DNA of 64,000 nt from Phoebastria nigripes (Eukaryota; Chordata; Aves; Procellariiformes; Diomedeidae). The translations under genes were made by a program, and so were the position numbers. Positions 36,943 through 48,829 of this stretch are shown piece after piece. The notes beneath the pieces are model-generated. The model was given only the letters and a program-made list of their open reading frames with translations. It did no database searches and was not told where the DNA came from. Numbering within the stretch: position 1 is the first letter of the stretch; each line of letters opens with the position of its first letter. The stretch is from NCBI GenBank assembly GCA_035582835.1, contig JAYKAV010000966.1, positions 188,627 to 252,626 of the forward strand, written 5' to 3'.

Positions 36943-39900
36943 TTTAGGAATCTCAGAAAGTGAGATATCCCTTTGCAAAACCTTAGGTGCCCAGCAGAAC
37001 ACTGAACCTCCCTTATATGCCCACATTCGTGCCCAGGAAGAAGAATCCACATGATCTTAAGCCTTTAAAAACAATTCACTTACAAATCCACAGTAGCTAT
37101 AAACAGACTCAGCTGTCAGAAGCACCAGTAGCCAATTAAGAAAGGCTGAGTGCAGGAATGAGCCAGAGCTCCCCATTGGCATCTTCTTCCATTTTGGTTC
37201 ATCCTAGCTTCACCCTCAAGGTTGAATCTTCTAAAACTGTTCTTTTCTTTCAACACCTGGTGGTGGTGCTGTTGCTCCTTTCGATACAGTAGCTTAATCT
37301 TTCCAGGTCTTACCTGGGATGTGAACAACCCCGAGTTTATTATCTAGCACACAGTGCTTCTGCGTGGGCTGTTAGCTCAGGTGTCCCTGCACTTCATAGG
37401 TATGTGCTGAACATTTTAAAAATCCACTGGAAAAGGACAGTCCTAGTTTTGCAAAAATATACAGCTTAAATAAGGAAAAAAAGACAGTAGCATGAGAGCA
37501 GAAAGTCAGTGAATTTACCAAAAGTTTTGGAGTTGGAAAAAGAAAGCAAACCTCCTGGATTTGGGGCAGTGTCATATCTAATTGTTCAGGTAGTTTTTCA
37601 GAGAGGGGAATTTCACTCATATTACTAGTCCTATTTAGTTCGGAGCTCTAAACATGCTCATTTAGGTGACTGTAGAGAGCATAAAAATGTAGAGCTGTAA
37701 ATATCCCCCAACCTGCTGTGTGTGTGTTTATAAACAGGAACTATCATAAAGAAGACAAGTGGTTGCTAAATCTGAAAGACTCTTGCACAGCACAAACACA
37801 GCATAGTTTCTGTATAACTTTTCTGATCAAGTTTTCCAGCATTTTATCAGACAACCAAATTCTAAGGGAAGAAGTCTATTCCTTTGATTTATTGTTTATG
37901 ATTAGTATCAGGTACACATCACAGTAGATGAAAAGCTTGCTTCAAATGTAAAAATAAATGGTGCAGGCTGAAAAAAAGTCAAGCCGTAGCAACAAGAAAA
38001 TTTAAAATGAAAAAATAGCAGAGCTATGTAAATTTGTCAAAATCCTGCTAATTATTTAATCTTATTTAAAAAAACCAAAACAAAACAAAACAAAAAAGGA
38101 ACAAAACCAACAACAAAGTTCTGGTAAGAGAACTCTCATTCAAAAGTTCTCATATTTATGAGCTGAAGGATAGATAATTAAAATGTATGAACAAAAATGA
38201 ATTAAGCACTAGCGAGGGCTTTTTCATGGTTTGCAAATCATCTAAATGTCAAAATAGAGCTACCCCATTAAAGAAAAAAACAAACACAAAAGACAAAAAC
38301 ATGACTAAATCAAGCAGGACCAGATTAACACTTACGCCCTGTAGGTCTGAGATTAGGGCACCAGCTTTTGGAATAACATAATGAGATCAGAATCCCAACT
38401 TTCATTAAAAAAGCATGTTTCTCATCCCCGCAGTGGGCAGGAGAAAGGAATAGAGAAAGGGGAGAGCTTAAAAACAGAAACGAGGGGTAGTTAATGTCCA
38501 TGTCTGCAGATAACTCCAATGGATTTAAACTGTAGCACTGAAATAAGTCATCACAGAAAGAACAGAATCACACTCAAGACAAGGGAAGCAAGCAAAGGTG
38601 AAGATGAGTTTTGGTGTTGTCCTATATTATCTAACGCCCTGGATTCTGTTCTTTGATTGTCGCTGGCTTGGGTACCATACAGCACATCACATCTCCCTTC
38701 TTTCTGTTTCTGAATAACAAATGTACTTAGAAATGCTATACTGAGTGATCTTGCTTTTGAAGCACATTTTTCGCCCCCTCTCTGCTCTTTTTCTTTGCTG
38801 GTGCACATTTACTGTCTTCACAACCTAGACAGTCCTTAAGCTTTAATAAAATCAGGAAAAAAGAAAGTTCAGGCAGGGTGAAAGAAAAACAAAAACTGGG
38901 GGGTAAGGACAGAAAAAAAAGCCCATGTAGCTAAAGGAGATAAAACCAGAAGAATAATGACTAGTAAGAAGAGAAAATTGTAATTATCATAGTTTTCAAA
39001 GCATTCAATGTTGAGAGAAAAGAGCAAGCAGCAAGTGTGAGAGTAGATCATGAGCCGGGATAGACACAGTGGTGATGTGAATGGAATGGCTATGTATCTG
39101 CACAACTGCATCTACATCACCTGAGCACGAATTTAAGCTTTGGATGTGGCAGTGTTAATCTGAAGAAAGGAACTGCATCGCTCTCTATTAGTCACAGTCA
39201 TAAATCCATGCTTGTGCAGTGACATCCTTCCTTGTTCTGAACATCAAGCATGGAAAAACATTTCATCTGACAACCCAGCAACTATATGTCTATGTCAGGG
39301 CAATTCTTTCCTAAACTGAACTGGACTGAGACACCCCTTCTCTGCTACTGCAATTGCACAATTTGCACTATCATTTCATGACTTTTTTTTCTTTTTCACC
39401 TAGATAAAGTGCCTAAAAAAGAATAAGAAAATATAAATAGAAATTTAATAGTCATTGATGCCCTTTCCAAGCACTTTCTCATTCGTCACCAAAATAAACA
39501 TTGCATCTATAATGCCAAAAAACTCACAGGCAATCTGCTCCTGAATTTCAGACAAATGGAAAAAGAAATGAGCGTTGTCCTTTCCTAAAGTTTGTGATTC
39601 TTTTGATTTCACTCATTTGAATGTGATTATTACTGTACAGTTCACCTCTAGATGCAGATATCTAAATGTCTTGAATGTAGATGTATCCATGTGCATGAGA
39701 TTTCTTACTCCCCTTGAGGTCATGGGAGATCCAGTCAATCAAGTCAACAGAGTCTAATAAACTTCCCAGATCACCCTAAAAAAGACATCTGCATTCGGTG
39801 AGCTGAATAGACCTCCAGACTTTTGATCAGCTCTGTTGACTATGAAGAACATCTAAATTTAGGTGTCTGAATCTGGAACTGAATTCCACTTCTGGGGCTC

Positions 39901-39999
39901 AATTCAGTTGTCCCCACATGGGAATACTGTCTCCAGCTGCCGCTCCAGAAGGGCGCATGTCACTCCAGCCAGCCATGTACAGACTTGTTGGATAGCGAG
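36941..39999. other. Intronic DNA, no gene recognised
   Basis: AT-rich sequence with an (AAAAC)n-rich patch at about 38068-38096. Open frames stay under 90 codons and show no recognised domain. No transposon was recognised before the tandem duplication at 40000. Confidence 0.55.
38068..38096. repeat. (AAAAC)n low-complexity repeat
   Basis: About four CAAAA units between A-rich sequence. Simple repeat only. Confidence 0.85.
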
Positions 40000-40097
40000 C
40001 ATCTCACATGACCTATGTGTGAATAACTATGTGTGAATAATCCACTGACATCTCATATGACCTATGTGGGAACACATTATGTGTGAATAATCCATCA
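40000..40097. repeat. Two-copy tandem duplication, 49-bp unit
   Basis: CATCTCACATGACCTATGTG... is followed 49 bp later by CATCTCATATGACCTATGTG..., and each copy ends in TATGTGTGAATAATCCA. The two copies differ at several positions, so the duplication is not recent. It directly abuts the 5' end of the CR1 element beginning at about 40095. Confidence 0.88.
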
Positions 40098-40221
40098 TAT
40101 TTGAGAAGTCGTGGCAGTCCGGTGAAGTTCCCACTGACTGGAAAAGGGGAAACATAACCCTCATTTTTAAAAAGGGAAAAAGGAAGACCCAGGAAACTAC
40201 AGGCCAGTCAGTCTCACCTCT

Positions 40222-40818
40222 GTGCCTGGCAAGATCATGGAACAGATCCTCCTGGAAGCTGTGCTAAGGCACATGGAGGACAGGGAGGTGGTTCGAGACA
40301 GCCAGCATGGCTTCACCAAGGGCAAGTCCTGCCTGACCAACCTAGTGGCCTTCTATGGTGGAGTGACTACATCAGTGGACATGGGAAGGGCTACAGAAGT
40401 CATCTATCTGAACCTCTGTAAGGCCTTTCACACGGTCCCCCACAACATCCTTCTCTCTAAACTGGAGAGGTATGGATTTGATGGGTGGACTGTCCGGTGG
40501 GGGAGGAATTGGTTAGATGGTCGCATCCAGAGGGTAGTGGTCAACGGCTCAATGTCCAGATGGAGGTTGGTGATGAGTGGCATCCCACAGGGGTCCGTAT
40601 TGGGACTGGTACTGTTTAATATCTTCATCAATGACATAGACAGTGGGATCGAGTGCACCCTCAGCANGTTTGCAGATGACACCAAGCTGAGTGGTGCAGT
40701 CGACACGCCTGAGGGACAAGATGCCATCCAGAGGGACCTGGACAAGCTCGAGAAATGGGCCCGTGTGAACCTCATGAGGTTCAACAAGGCCAAGTGCAGG
40801 GTCCTGCACCTGGATTAG
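40222..40818 (+). pseudogene. CR1 ORF2 reverse-transcriptase segment, inactive
   Basis: A 198-codon open stretch holding the RT fingers and palm: [18 protein letters not shown], then motif A as [16 protein letters not shown], motif B as [10 protein letters not shown], and motif C as FADDTKLSG (one codon before it contains an N). LINE reverse transcriptases normally carry Asp in motif A (LDxxKAFD-type). Here both expected Asp positions read Asn and His, so catalysis should be lost. The frame ends at a TAG (40816-40818) where the 14.3-kb copy reads a sense codon. Confidence 0.9.
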
Positions 40819-41529
40819 GGCAACCCCCGGGACCAATACAGGCTGGGGGATGAAGGGATTGAGAGCAGCCCTGCCGAGAAGGACTTGGGGATACTGGTGG
40901 ATGAAAAACTGGACATGAGCCAACAATGTGCACTTGCAGCCCAGAAGGCCAACCGTATCCTGGGCTGCATCACAAGAAGCGTGGCCAGCAGGTGGAGGGA
41001 GGTGATTCTGCCCCTCTGCTCTGCTCTGGTGAGACCCCACCTGGAGTACTGCATACAGCTCTGGAACCCTCAGCATAAGAAAGACACGGACCTGTTGAAG
41101 CAGGTCCAGAGGAGGGCCACGAAAATGATGAGGGGGATGGAACACCTCTCCTATGAAGAAAGGCTGAGAGAGTTGGGGTTGTTCAGCCTGGAGAAGAGAA
41201 GGCTTTGGGGAGACCTTATTGCAGCCTTTCAGTACTTAAAGGGGGCTTATAAAAAAGATGGCGGCAAACTTTTTAGCAGGGCCTGTTGCGACAGGACAAG
41301 GGGGAATGGTTTTAAACTAAAAGAGGGTAGATTTAGACTAGATAGAAGGAAGACATTTTTTTATGATGTGGGTGGTGAAACAGTGGAACAGGTTGCCCAG
41401 AGGGTGGGGTGGTTCCCAGGCCCTATCCCTGGAAACNTTCAAGGTCAGGTTGGACGGGGCTCTGAGCAACCTGATCTAGTTGAAGATGTCCCTGCCCACG
41501 GCAGGGGGGTTGGACTAGATGACCTTTAA
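40819..41529 (+). pseudogene. CR1 ORF2 C-terminal segment after the internal stop
   Basis: This is the same reading frame as the upstream RT segment, so only the TAG at 40816-40818 separates them. CR1 sequence continues ([47 protein letters not shown]) to RLDRRKTFF near 41360. There a longer T-run and nearby changes shift the frame. The residues after that point are out-of-frame nonsense ending at 41529. The intended C-terminus is still readable in another frame. Confidence 0.85.
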
Positions 41530-41564
41530 AGGTCCCTTCCAACCCAAACTATTCTATGATTCTA

Positions 41565-44016
41565 ACTTAATCTATTTACTCCAATGCCAAAACCAGATGC
41601 TTGTTCTATCTGTTTTTGCAAGGATTTATAAAGCATAGGGATTTGTCTCCATAAGTTTGTTTAGAGATTTCAAACCTAACCATATATCCTGGGCTTTATT
41701 CAGGTTGTTGGATAAATATAAATCTTGATCTCACTGACCTCATCCTGATATCATTTGAAAAGTTATGCAGGGTTGTCAGAGAAACTCTCTCTCTGATATA
41801 TTCGGGATGCGAAGAAACCACTGTGTGAATGTATTTCTCACAGTCTTCCTAAATGGCCTTTTACTGTCTGGAGAGTTCTGAATTGTAGGGATTATTCAAC
41901 TTTCTATCAGAAATACTTCAGCTGAAACTTTCTAGGATTGCATTTGCCGTTTTTAAAGCCCGATCACATTAGTAATTCACAACCATTCTTTGATGGAATA
42001 CTAAATCCAGCCTTCCATCTCTGTGTCTTCCATGTGATGAATTCTCACTCTACAGTTTATATTCTTGTTAGCTTTTTATTAACAGTCCCTATTAATTCTC
42101 ATTCCAGCTCTATTTCTCCATTCCTCAGGAACTTTTTTTTTTTAGTATTGGTGCCAATCTTCCTACAGGTTGGTAATGGCTCACAGGTGTGCTTCACCAG
42201 ATGATTTCCTTGACAAAAATCTTCATTTCTGTGCCCTGGCCACTGATAAAATAGGATGGATCATAGGGCAAATGTTTGAGAAATCCTGTTAGTCGNCTAC
42301 CTACACTTCCCTTTGAATACAACAATGCCTCCCCCTCCATTAGCCAGTTATATTAGTCTTATAGTATAGTAGCTTGATAGTTACAATTTTTACAGCTCTT
42401 ACTAATATCAACATTCTCCATTTCAAACTCATGATTTCTCCTCTAGCATTGTGTTAAAACCTAAACTGATAACCACAGAGATGAGACCAGCTACATTTTC
42501 TTGATTTAGGGAAAAAACCCCACTAAATCGTAACGTCTTTTCAGGTGTTTAGGTAAAACAAATACCCATATATAATACACCTCCTTCCCCCAAAGCTTCA
42601 GCTTATCTGTAGTATAACTGAATCCCAGACAACTCGGCCTATACTTGAGTGTAATATTCTGAAGCATCTTCTGCTACTGACTGTGCCTATCACCCCAGAG
42701 TTCAACTAGCATTAAGCTGCGCAGCACCTGGTTCACACCAAAGCCCCACACAATCCACACAAGGTGTTCTCTGGTTATCTCACAAGCAGAACGCAATCTC
42801 AGAAACATAGCCAAAATTCATCACTGGGCTTAGTATATCACCTAACCAGGAATATCGTGACACTCCTCTTAATCCAGCAGCCAATCACTTAAAGCACTTA
42901 CTCATTTCTCTTAGGATATTTATGGGTGTGAATGGTGATTCTGTTTTCTTCCTTTGAGAAATACTGCGGTAGGCAGGAAGGAGGAAGGGGTCATGGCAAA
43001 TACCTGTCGTTGTGGTACTGACAGCACCTGTTGAGAGTTTTGACCTCTCAGTCCATCTTGCTGAAGCTCTTCCATCATCTTTAACAAACTAATCAAATGT
43101 AGTCTAAGCAAGAGATAGGCAATGACTTCACTGTAATTGTTCACTGGGCACTTCATTTGCTTCTGTGAAGCCTGGTTTTATGCACTGTTCTCCTCCTTTC
43201 CAGTGTTTACCTAGACTGTCTAGGTCTGGCCAAATAATGTATTTTAATACAGGTTTTAAAACATCTTAAAATAATCTATAAAATACTGTAAAATCTAGGC
43301 CACTGGTGCTGTTTTAACAGATTACAAGGAAGTCATATAACAGAGGAGACTAGAAATTGATGTTGCTCCAATTTCAGAATTTTGGTTGGGCTTAACCAAC
43401 TGGCAAACATTTCACAGACTGTGTGATATCTTTTTTTCTTGTTCAAACAGCAGTATATCAAATCTTTGACATTAATGATGTGACAATGATATTTGTCCTT
43501 GAAATTATTAGTCTTAAGATAAAAAGTGACATATTAAGCAAATGAGTATTATTAGAAATTCTCTCAAATTTCATACTCAAAGTTTTGCACCTTTCTTTTT
43601 CCCTTCTCCTAGGTCACAGTACAAAAAGTAGAACTTGAGAAGGAAAAAACCTTTTAGAAGTTAGTTGGCAAAAATAGAAGATTGGTGAATTCTGAAACAA
43701 CAGAAGAAAAATCAAGTCTTTTTGGATGACATTTCTGCTAATTTCTAGTTTTACATGTCAGAGAAAGAAACAAAACATGCAATTTCGAAGGATAGTTGCT
43801 TTGGTTTTTTGCAGAGCTGTCTTTTGGAGAAAACATACTTTAATCTACCAGACTGGTTCCTCTGCCAAGCATTCCTCAGACAATTCAAATGAATGAATGA
43901 AACCTTATTACATGGGACTAAAGTAATGATACAACTACGGGAAAAGTCCAAAGGAAAAGTAACCTTTACGCTGTTTCCAAACAATATGTTATGATTACAA
44001 CTGCACTCATCTTTCA
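41565..44016. other. Intronic DNA, no gene recognised
   Basis: AT-rich sequence between two CR1 copies, with one ambiguous base at 42296. Open frames of up to about 100 codons on either strand show no domain or splice context. Confidence 0.55.
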
Positions 44017-44550
44017 GGACTTGATTCACCAAGGGGAAGTCATGTTTGACCAACCTGATAACCTTCTATGATGAAATGACTGGCTTGGTAGACAAGGGGA
44101 GGAGAGNAGTGAATGTCGTCTACCTTGGCTTCAGTAAGGCTTTCAACACTGTCTGCCATTAGAGAGGTTGTTGATGTACGGGCTGGATGAGCAGACAGTG
44201 AGGTGGATTGAAAATCTCCTGAACAGCTGAGCTCAGAGGATGGTGATCNGTGGTATGAAATCTAGTTGGAGGCCAGTAACTAGTGGTGTACTCCAGAGGT
44301 GAATACTGGATCCAGCACTGTTCAATATCTTCATTAATGATCTGCATGATGGGGCAGAGCATACCCACAGCAAGTTTGCTGTTAACACAAAACTGGGAGG
44401 AGTGGCTGATATAATCAGAGGCTCGTGCTGCCATCCACAGGGACCTTGACAGGCTGTGGAAATGGGCTGGCAGGAATGCTGTGAAGTTCAGCAAAGGGAA
44501 GTGCAAAGTCCTGCACCTGGGGAGGAACACTTCCATGCACCAGGGAGTGC
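44017..44550 (+). mobile_element. Eroded internal CR1 fragment
   Basis: About 530 bp covering the RT region: GGACTTGATTCACCAAGGGGAAGTCATG, ACCTTGGCTTCAGTAAGGCTTTCAACACTGTC (motif A region), TTCAATATCTTCATTAATGATCTGCATGATGG, GCAAGTTTGCTGTTAACACAAAACTGG (motif C, where the DD-coding bases have changed), and AAAGTCCTGCACCTGGGGAGGAACA. It breaks off there, with no CR1 3' end. Stops and indels occur in every frame, so it is an old copy of a different CR1 subfamily. It holds two of the window's ambiguous bases (44107, 44249). Confidence 0.92.
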
Positions 44551-47500
44551 ATAAGCCATGAGTAAAATAAAATACAGAAAATTGAAAAAAGGGTTTTCTT
44601 TGTCCAGACGAGCTGGGTTTGAAGCACTCCAACATCCCCTTGCCCCCAAATCAGGCAAAACAGTGTGATGGAGACAACTTTATAGTTAAAAACAAACCAT
44701 CAAATTTATAAGTTAGATTATGTGATCTAAGAGCCTGCATTTACAGGGAACTTAAATCAGTGACCCATGAGACCTCTTTGAGAGCTTTTCTCTTACATAG
44801 ATATTTTTTCTGATTGTTATGAGTAATTGAGGACTCCTGCCATACCGCAGAACAGGAACTACCATAATGTAATGTCACTGCCTTTGATGTATATTTTTAT
44901 ATTTCTACATAGTAAAAATATCATGGTTTTGTGAAGAAAGAAATTGTGATGAAAAATACATTTGTGATAATTATCCATAAAGCTTCCAACTTATAAAACC
45001 TGAAAAAGTTCAACATCAGGCCTCAATGCACAAGAAAGTGCATGGAACAGCCTATTTTAAAGTATAATTTTCTATCAGTGTGCTTTTCCAGTTCTTTTGT
45101 TTTAGCGAAGCTTGCCAAGCCTTTCCAATAAAAACATTTTTTTTTCCATAGATTATTCACTGTGTGAAATCAGTGTCTGCTTTCCAAAGAAAATTATGAA
45201 CAATGTCAGGCAAAAGTAGTAAGACAATCATATTTTTATGGTACCTCAACAGAATTTCAGTTCAATTACCTCATTTTCTTGTAATCGTGTATGAGCTGAA
45301 TTCTATAGTCTACTTCTTCTCCCATGATGTTCTGTGGCCATAAAACTGACATGAGATGCAGACTCTGCTTATTCAGTTAAGATGATTGTGATATTGTCCC
45401 ATTAGGAACCATATCAGTCTTGGTATTGAGTAAGATGCACTATTCTGTCAGTAGAAAAGGATGGGAGCAACAGGCAACTAGAAATGCATTCCCCTAGAGA
45501 AGTGTGACAGCAAGCTCGAAGCAAAATATTTCTGGATTTTAATACAATATCATCCTTTCCTCGCACACTTCTGTCTGAAGCCACTCTGGGTATTTTGGTG
45601 ATTGGAACAACACTAATCCACAGTACCCAGTCACCTGTGCCTGCCCTCGTCCTCTCTTTATAGGCAGGCACTAGCAAGAGCTGAGACCCTGCTCGCAAGC
45701 AGAATTGGGAGCTGGCAGCAGGCTGCTGTAGTGTCTGGAGTCAAGAAAATGCTCCCAGCTGCAACCTCGGTTTGCAAATGGACACACACAGATGATTCAC
45801 GTGGCCCAGGGAACATGACATAATGGTTTGGGAAACCTCTTATCTAGAAAAATGAAAGTCTTAAGGAGACTCTAACAAGCATCTCACAGCACTTATTCAC
45901 AGTGTTGTGTTTACTCCTTCAGACTTAGGTGCTCAGCATTGCACCAAAATCCTATTTTCCTGCTGACCTGAGATGGAACAACACGTTTCCCACACAAGCA
46001 TTGGTAAGTTATGAAGGATTCCTCATAGTTTTACGATGACAGACACATGTTTAAATCCTTACCAAATAACAAATTCAGTCATCGGTAGTAACTCACAACA
46101 GCTGAAGAAGAGACCTCTGACTCCTCAACAAGGCCAAAGCTGCAGAGATCAGCAGCATTCATCATGAATTCATCCACAACAGAGCTAGTTTTTTTCACAG
46201 AACACTTTGCGACACAAAGGTTAGATTTGCCCCTTCCAGTACGAGTTGCCATTCAGACTAGCATCTACTCTTCTATCAGAAAAGGCAAGTGATCTCATTC
46301 TACCAAAGACAATTATTTCAAATTTGTTGCTAAATGATTTCTGGTAAAACCAAGGTGACGAACTATTGAACACTCAGTTCATTAGCTGTCATCCAGCTTG
46401 ACATTTCCATCTTTCAAGCAGTATTGCAGAAAATCAAAGATACACAGGGCTGCACTTCCAAAGCTGCAGAGGTAGCCATACTATCTTCAAGAAAAGGGAC
46501 CATGAAGGCTATCGTTAACGGAATGTGGAATATTACAGCAACCTCTAAGCAGATAAAAAGTGTTTGAAAATGATTACTTCACATGCCCTTTAGACACACA
46601 CTTCCAAAAGGAACTAGCATTAATAAAACAGAACAAGAACATAATAACAGAACTTAACAGAATAAGAACATAATATTCTGGAGACAGAACAAGAAAAAAA
46701 ATCTTGGCACAGATGACTGGTATTACACTGTGGCACTTTTTTAAGTCATCCTATGTAAATATTGCACTCTATATCCATGTGAAAGACAGTTACAATGTAT
46801 AGAAAATAGGTGAAAGTAAAAGAGTGCTTATTAACTGAACACCTTTATGGCAAAATTCTCATACCAATACATGTGCAAAGGAAATAATCACTATTCGATA
46901 ATACATTCTATATGTTATGTTACAATTATTCTTTAATTACTGTTTGCTTTATCTATTTTAGTCTTTAAGCCATTTGATATTTGAATCACCTTCTGCAAGG
47001 GCTTATCAACTGGATTCCTAGCTTAGGTACTCTCTTTAAAAATTGAAGAGAGTTTTCCGTTTTTCCCCTGTTCTTTCAGCTGAACAAGCTAAATATAAAG
47101 AAATCTTCTTTTTTTCCATTTTCTATTATTATTGTTTCTTCTGAGATTTCCCTCCTCTCTACACTCCCACTTTTTATTCATGGATTTTAAAATTAATACT
47201 TTCTTGGCCTATTTAGAAAACACAAAACCTACTCTAAAATGACCTAAAATCTACACGTTCTTTAAAACTTTTCCCGTTTTCTTCCGGAAGACCAATACAC
47301 AGTGTTTGTCAGTACCTGCTTAAGTGTTAAATGCATCTGTTGCTTCCAGTCATCCTGCCTGCCTCAGTTCTTTTGAAGTCCNATCGCCATCTATATGTGA
47401 CATGACAGGGATGACAGAGGTATCAATTTATTGAAAGAAATGTATGATGTCTGTGATTTATTCGCTGGATCAGAAATTATATTCTTGTGTGTGCTGTTTA

Positions 47501-48824
47501 TACTGATTCAGTCAGGGCAACTCCTCTCCATTGGCATTATTAGACTTCAAACTGACTCCCACAGCTTTGTGAGAAAATAATCCCCGGCTCCCGAGACTCC
47601 TCAGAAACCATATCTAGAGCAAGCCTGCACGCTGCTGCACTCCAAAACTTGTGCTGTTCCTTAAGCAGGAAAGTGCTCAGTGTTAAAGATCATTTCTATA
47701 AGTAGCTATGGCTAAGCTTTCATTTAGCAAAGGAAAATGTTAGATACTTGATTAAGAATAGGAAATCACATTTTTAAAATAGTAAATATAAAATATTTAA
47801 AATATTCCCAGGACTTCACAGTCAACTGACTCAGTTTTGCTGAGCTAATCTCCTTCCTCGACCACTGTACAACTTCAGTGTCTTACTGAGGAAGCTAAAC
47901 CTGTTGCCTTCAGCCCAGGTCTGCTCAGAACAGACTCTTCTCCAAGCAAACCATCTTTTAGCAGAGATACTCTCTCTTCTTTGTGTTTCAATCCTCTTGG
48001 TTTGTTTATCAGCAGAACCAGCAGCCAAGATTTATACAAAAAATAGTTGTGAGGAGCAAGGCTTGGTGAAATCTCCTCAGTCTACATTGAGTACCTAACT
48101 GCTACTTTCAGCTTACATGAACCAGCAGCCCTCCTACAACTAGCATCTAAGCTACTTACATTCTTTGCAATGGAAAGGGGCTGGTTGACTTCAGGATCTC
48201 AGGTGTAAGAACTGCTTGTTAAGTTTAGGTATCTAAGTTATATTCACAGGATCTTCAAATGCAAATACCCTTGTCATTAAAAGAATAAAGAATTTTGGCA
48301 TTTATTTAAAGAAGACTAATTTGCTAGGCACTTAATATTTCAGTACAGTTAACTGCATATATTAAGCAGATAGTTCTAACCTCAATTTCTCTCCTCCTTC
48401 CCTTTGGAGATGGATTACAAAAATGCTGATTCAATAAACACAACATTCCTCTCGCTTGCACTGTGGATGAGGTTTCTGCTTCCTTTTTGTAAACAACTTT
48501 GAATTTATCTATCTACTACATAAGTTTGAACATACTGCGTGTTTCAGACTTCTTTGCAAGAAGGATCGTTTTCAGTATAGTGGGACCAAGTGACATGCCG
48601 TTAGATTCATACATTTGAATTCACTGTGACATCTTCAAAGAGTCTGCACATGAAATGCTAGCAGCACAAATGACAGATTTGGGACCCAACATTTTCTTCT
48701 CTTCCTCAAATTTTGTGAACATTGTAGGTCTTGGACTGAGATTTCAGGAGTTGATAAGATGATTTTTTTTTTTCTTATTTTAAAGTAATTTACTTTTGAA
48801 TATCACCATTGTTGATGGATCTGT
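44551..48824. other. Intronic DNA, no gene recognised; small tandem duplication
   Basis: AT-rich sequence with an imperfect two-copy duplication at 46627-46675 and an ambiguous base at 47382. Short open frames only. I recognise no transposon. Confidence 0.55.
46627..46675. repeat. Imperfect tandem duplication, 29-bp period
   Basis: AACAGAACAAGAACATAATA recurs 29 bp later as AACAGAATAAGAACATAATA. This is a local slippage-type duplication. Confidence 0.8.
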
Positions 48825-48829
48825 GATCT
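48825..48829. repeat. Target-site duplication, left copy (GATCT)
   Basis: GATCT lies directly before the LTR start and matches the five bases directly after its end (49358-49362). Confidence 0.85.

Larger units (their letters stand above)
40095..41564 (+). mobile_element. CR1 LINE, 1.47 kb, 5'-truncated, most of RT domain present
   Basis: The longest CR1 copy in the window. It starts before the reverse-transcriptase core (ATATTTGAGAAGTCGTGGCAG), covers the RT and C-terminal ORF2 regions and the 3' UTR, and ends in ATTCTATGATTCTA. The endonuclease domain and ORF1 are absent. The 3' 0.9 kb is very similar to the 14.3-kb copy. Single ambiguous bases fall at 40667 and 41437. It is dead: an in-frame TAG, a later frameshift and altered catalytic residues are visible. 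It lies antisense to GRM8. Confidence 0.97.

Noticed and set aside
44159..44635. 158-codon minus-strand open frame
   Set aside because: Mostly antisense to the eroded CR1 fragment at 44.0-44.5 kb. It has no domain of its own.
47960..48028. Minus-strand RWFAWRR stretch considered as part of an upstream GRM8 exon
   Set aside because: It resembles the expected WFAEFW motif for only three residues. Neighbouring residues do not fit.
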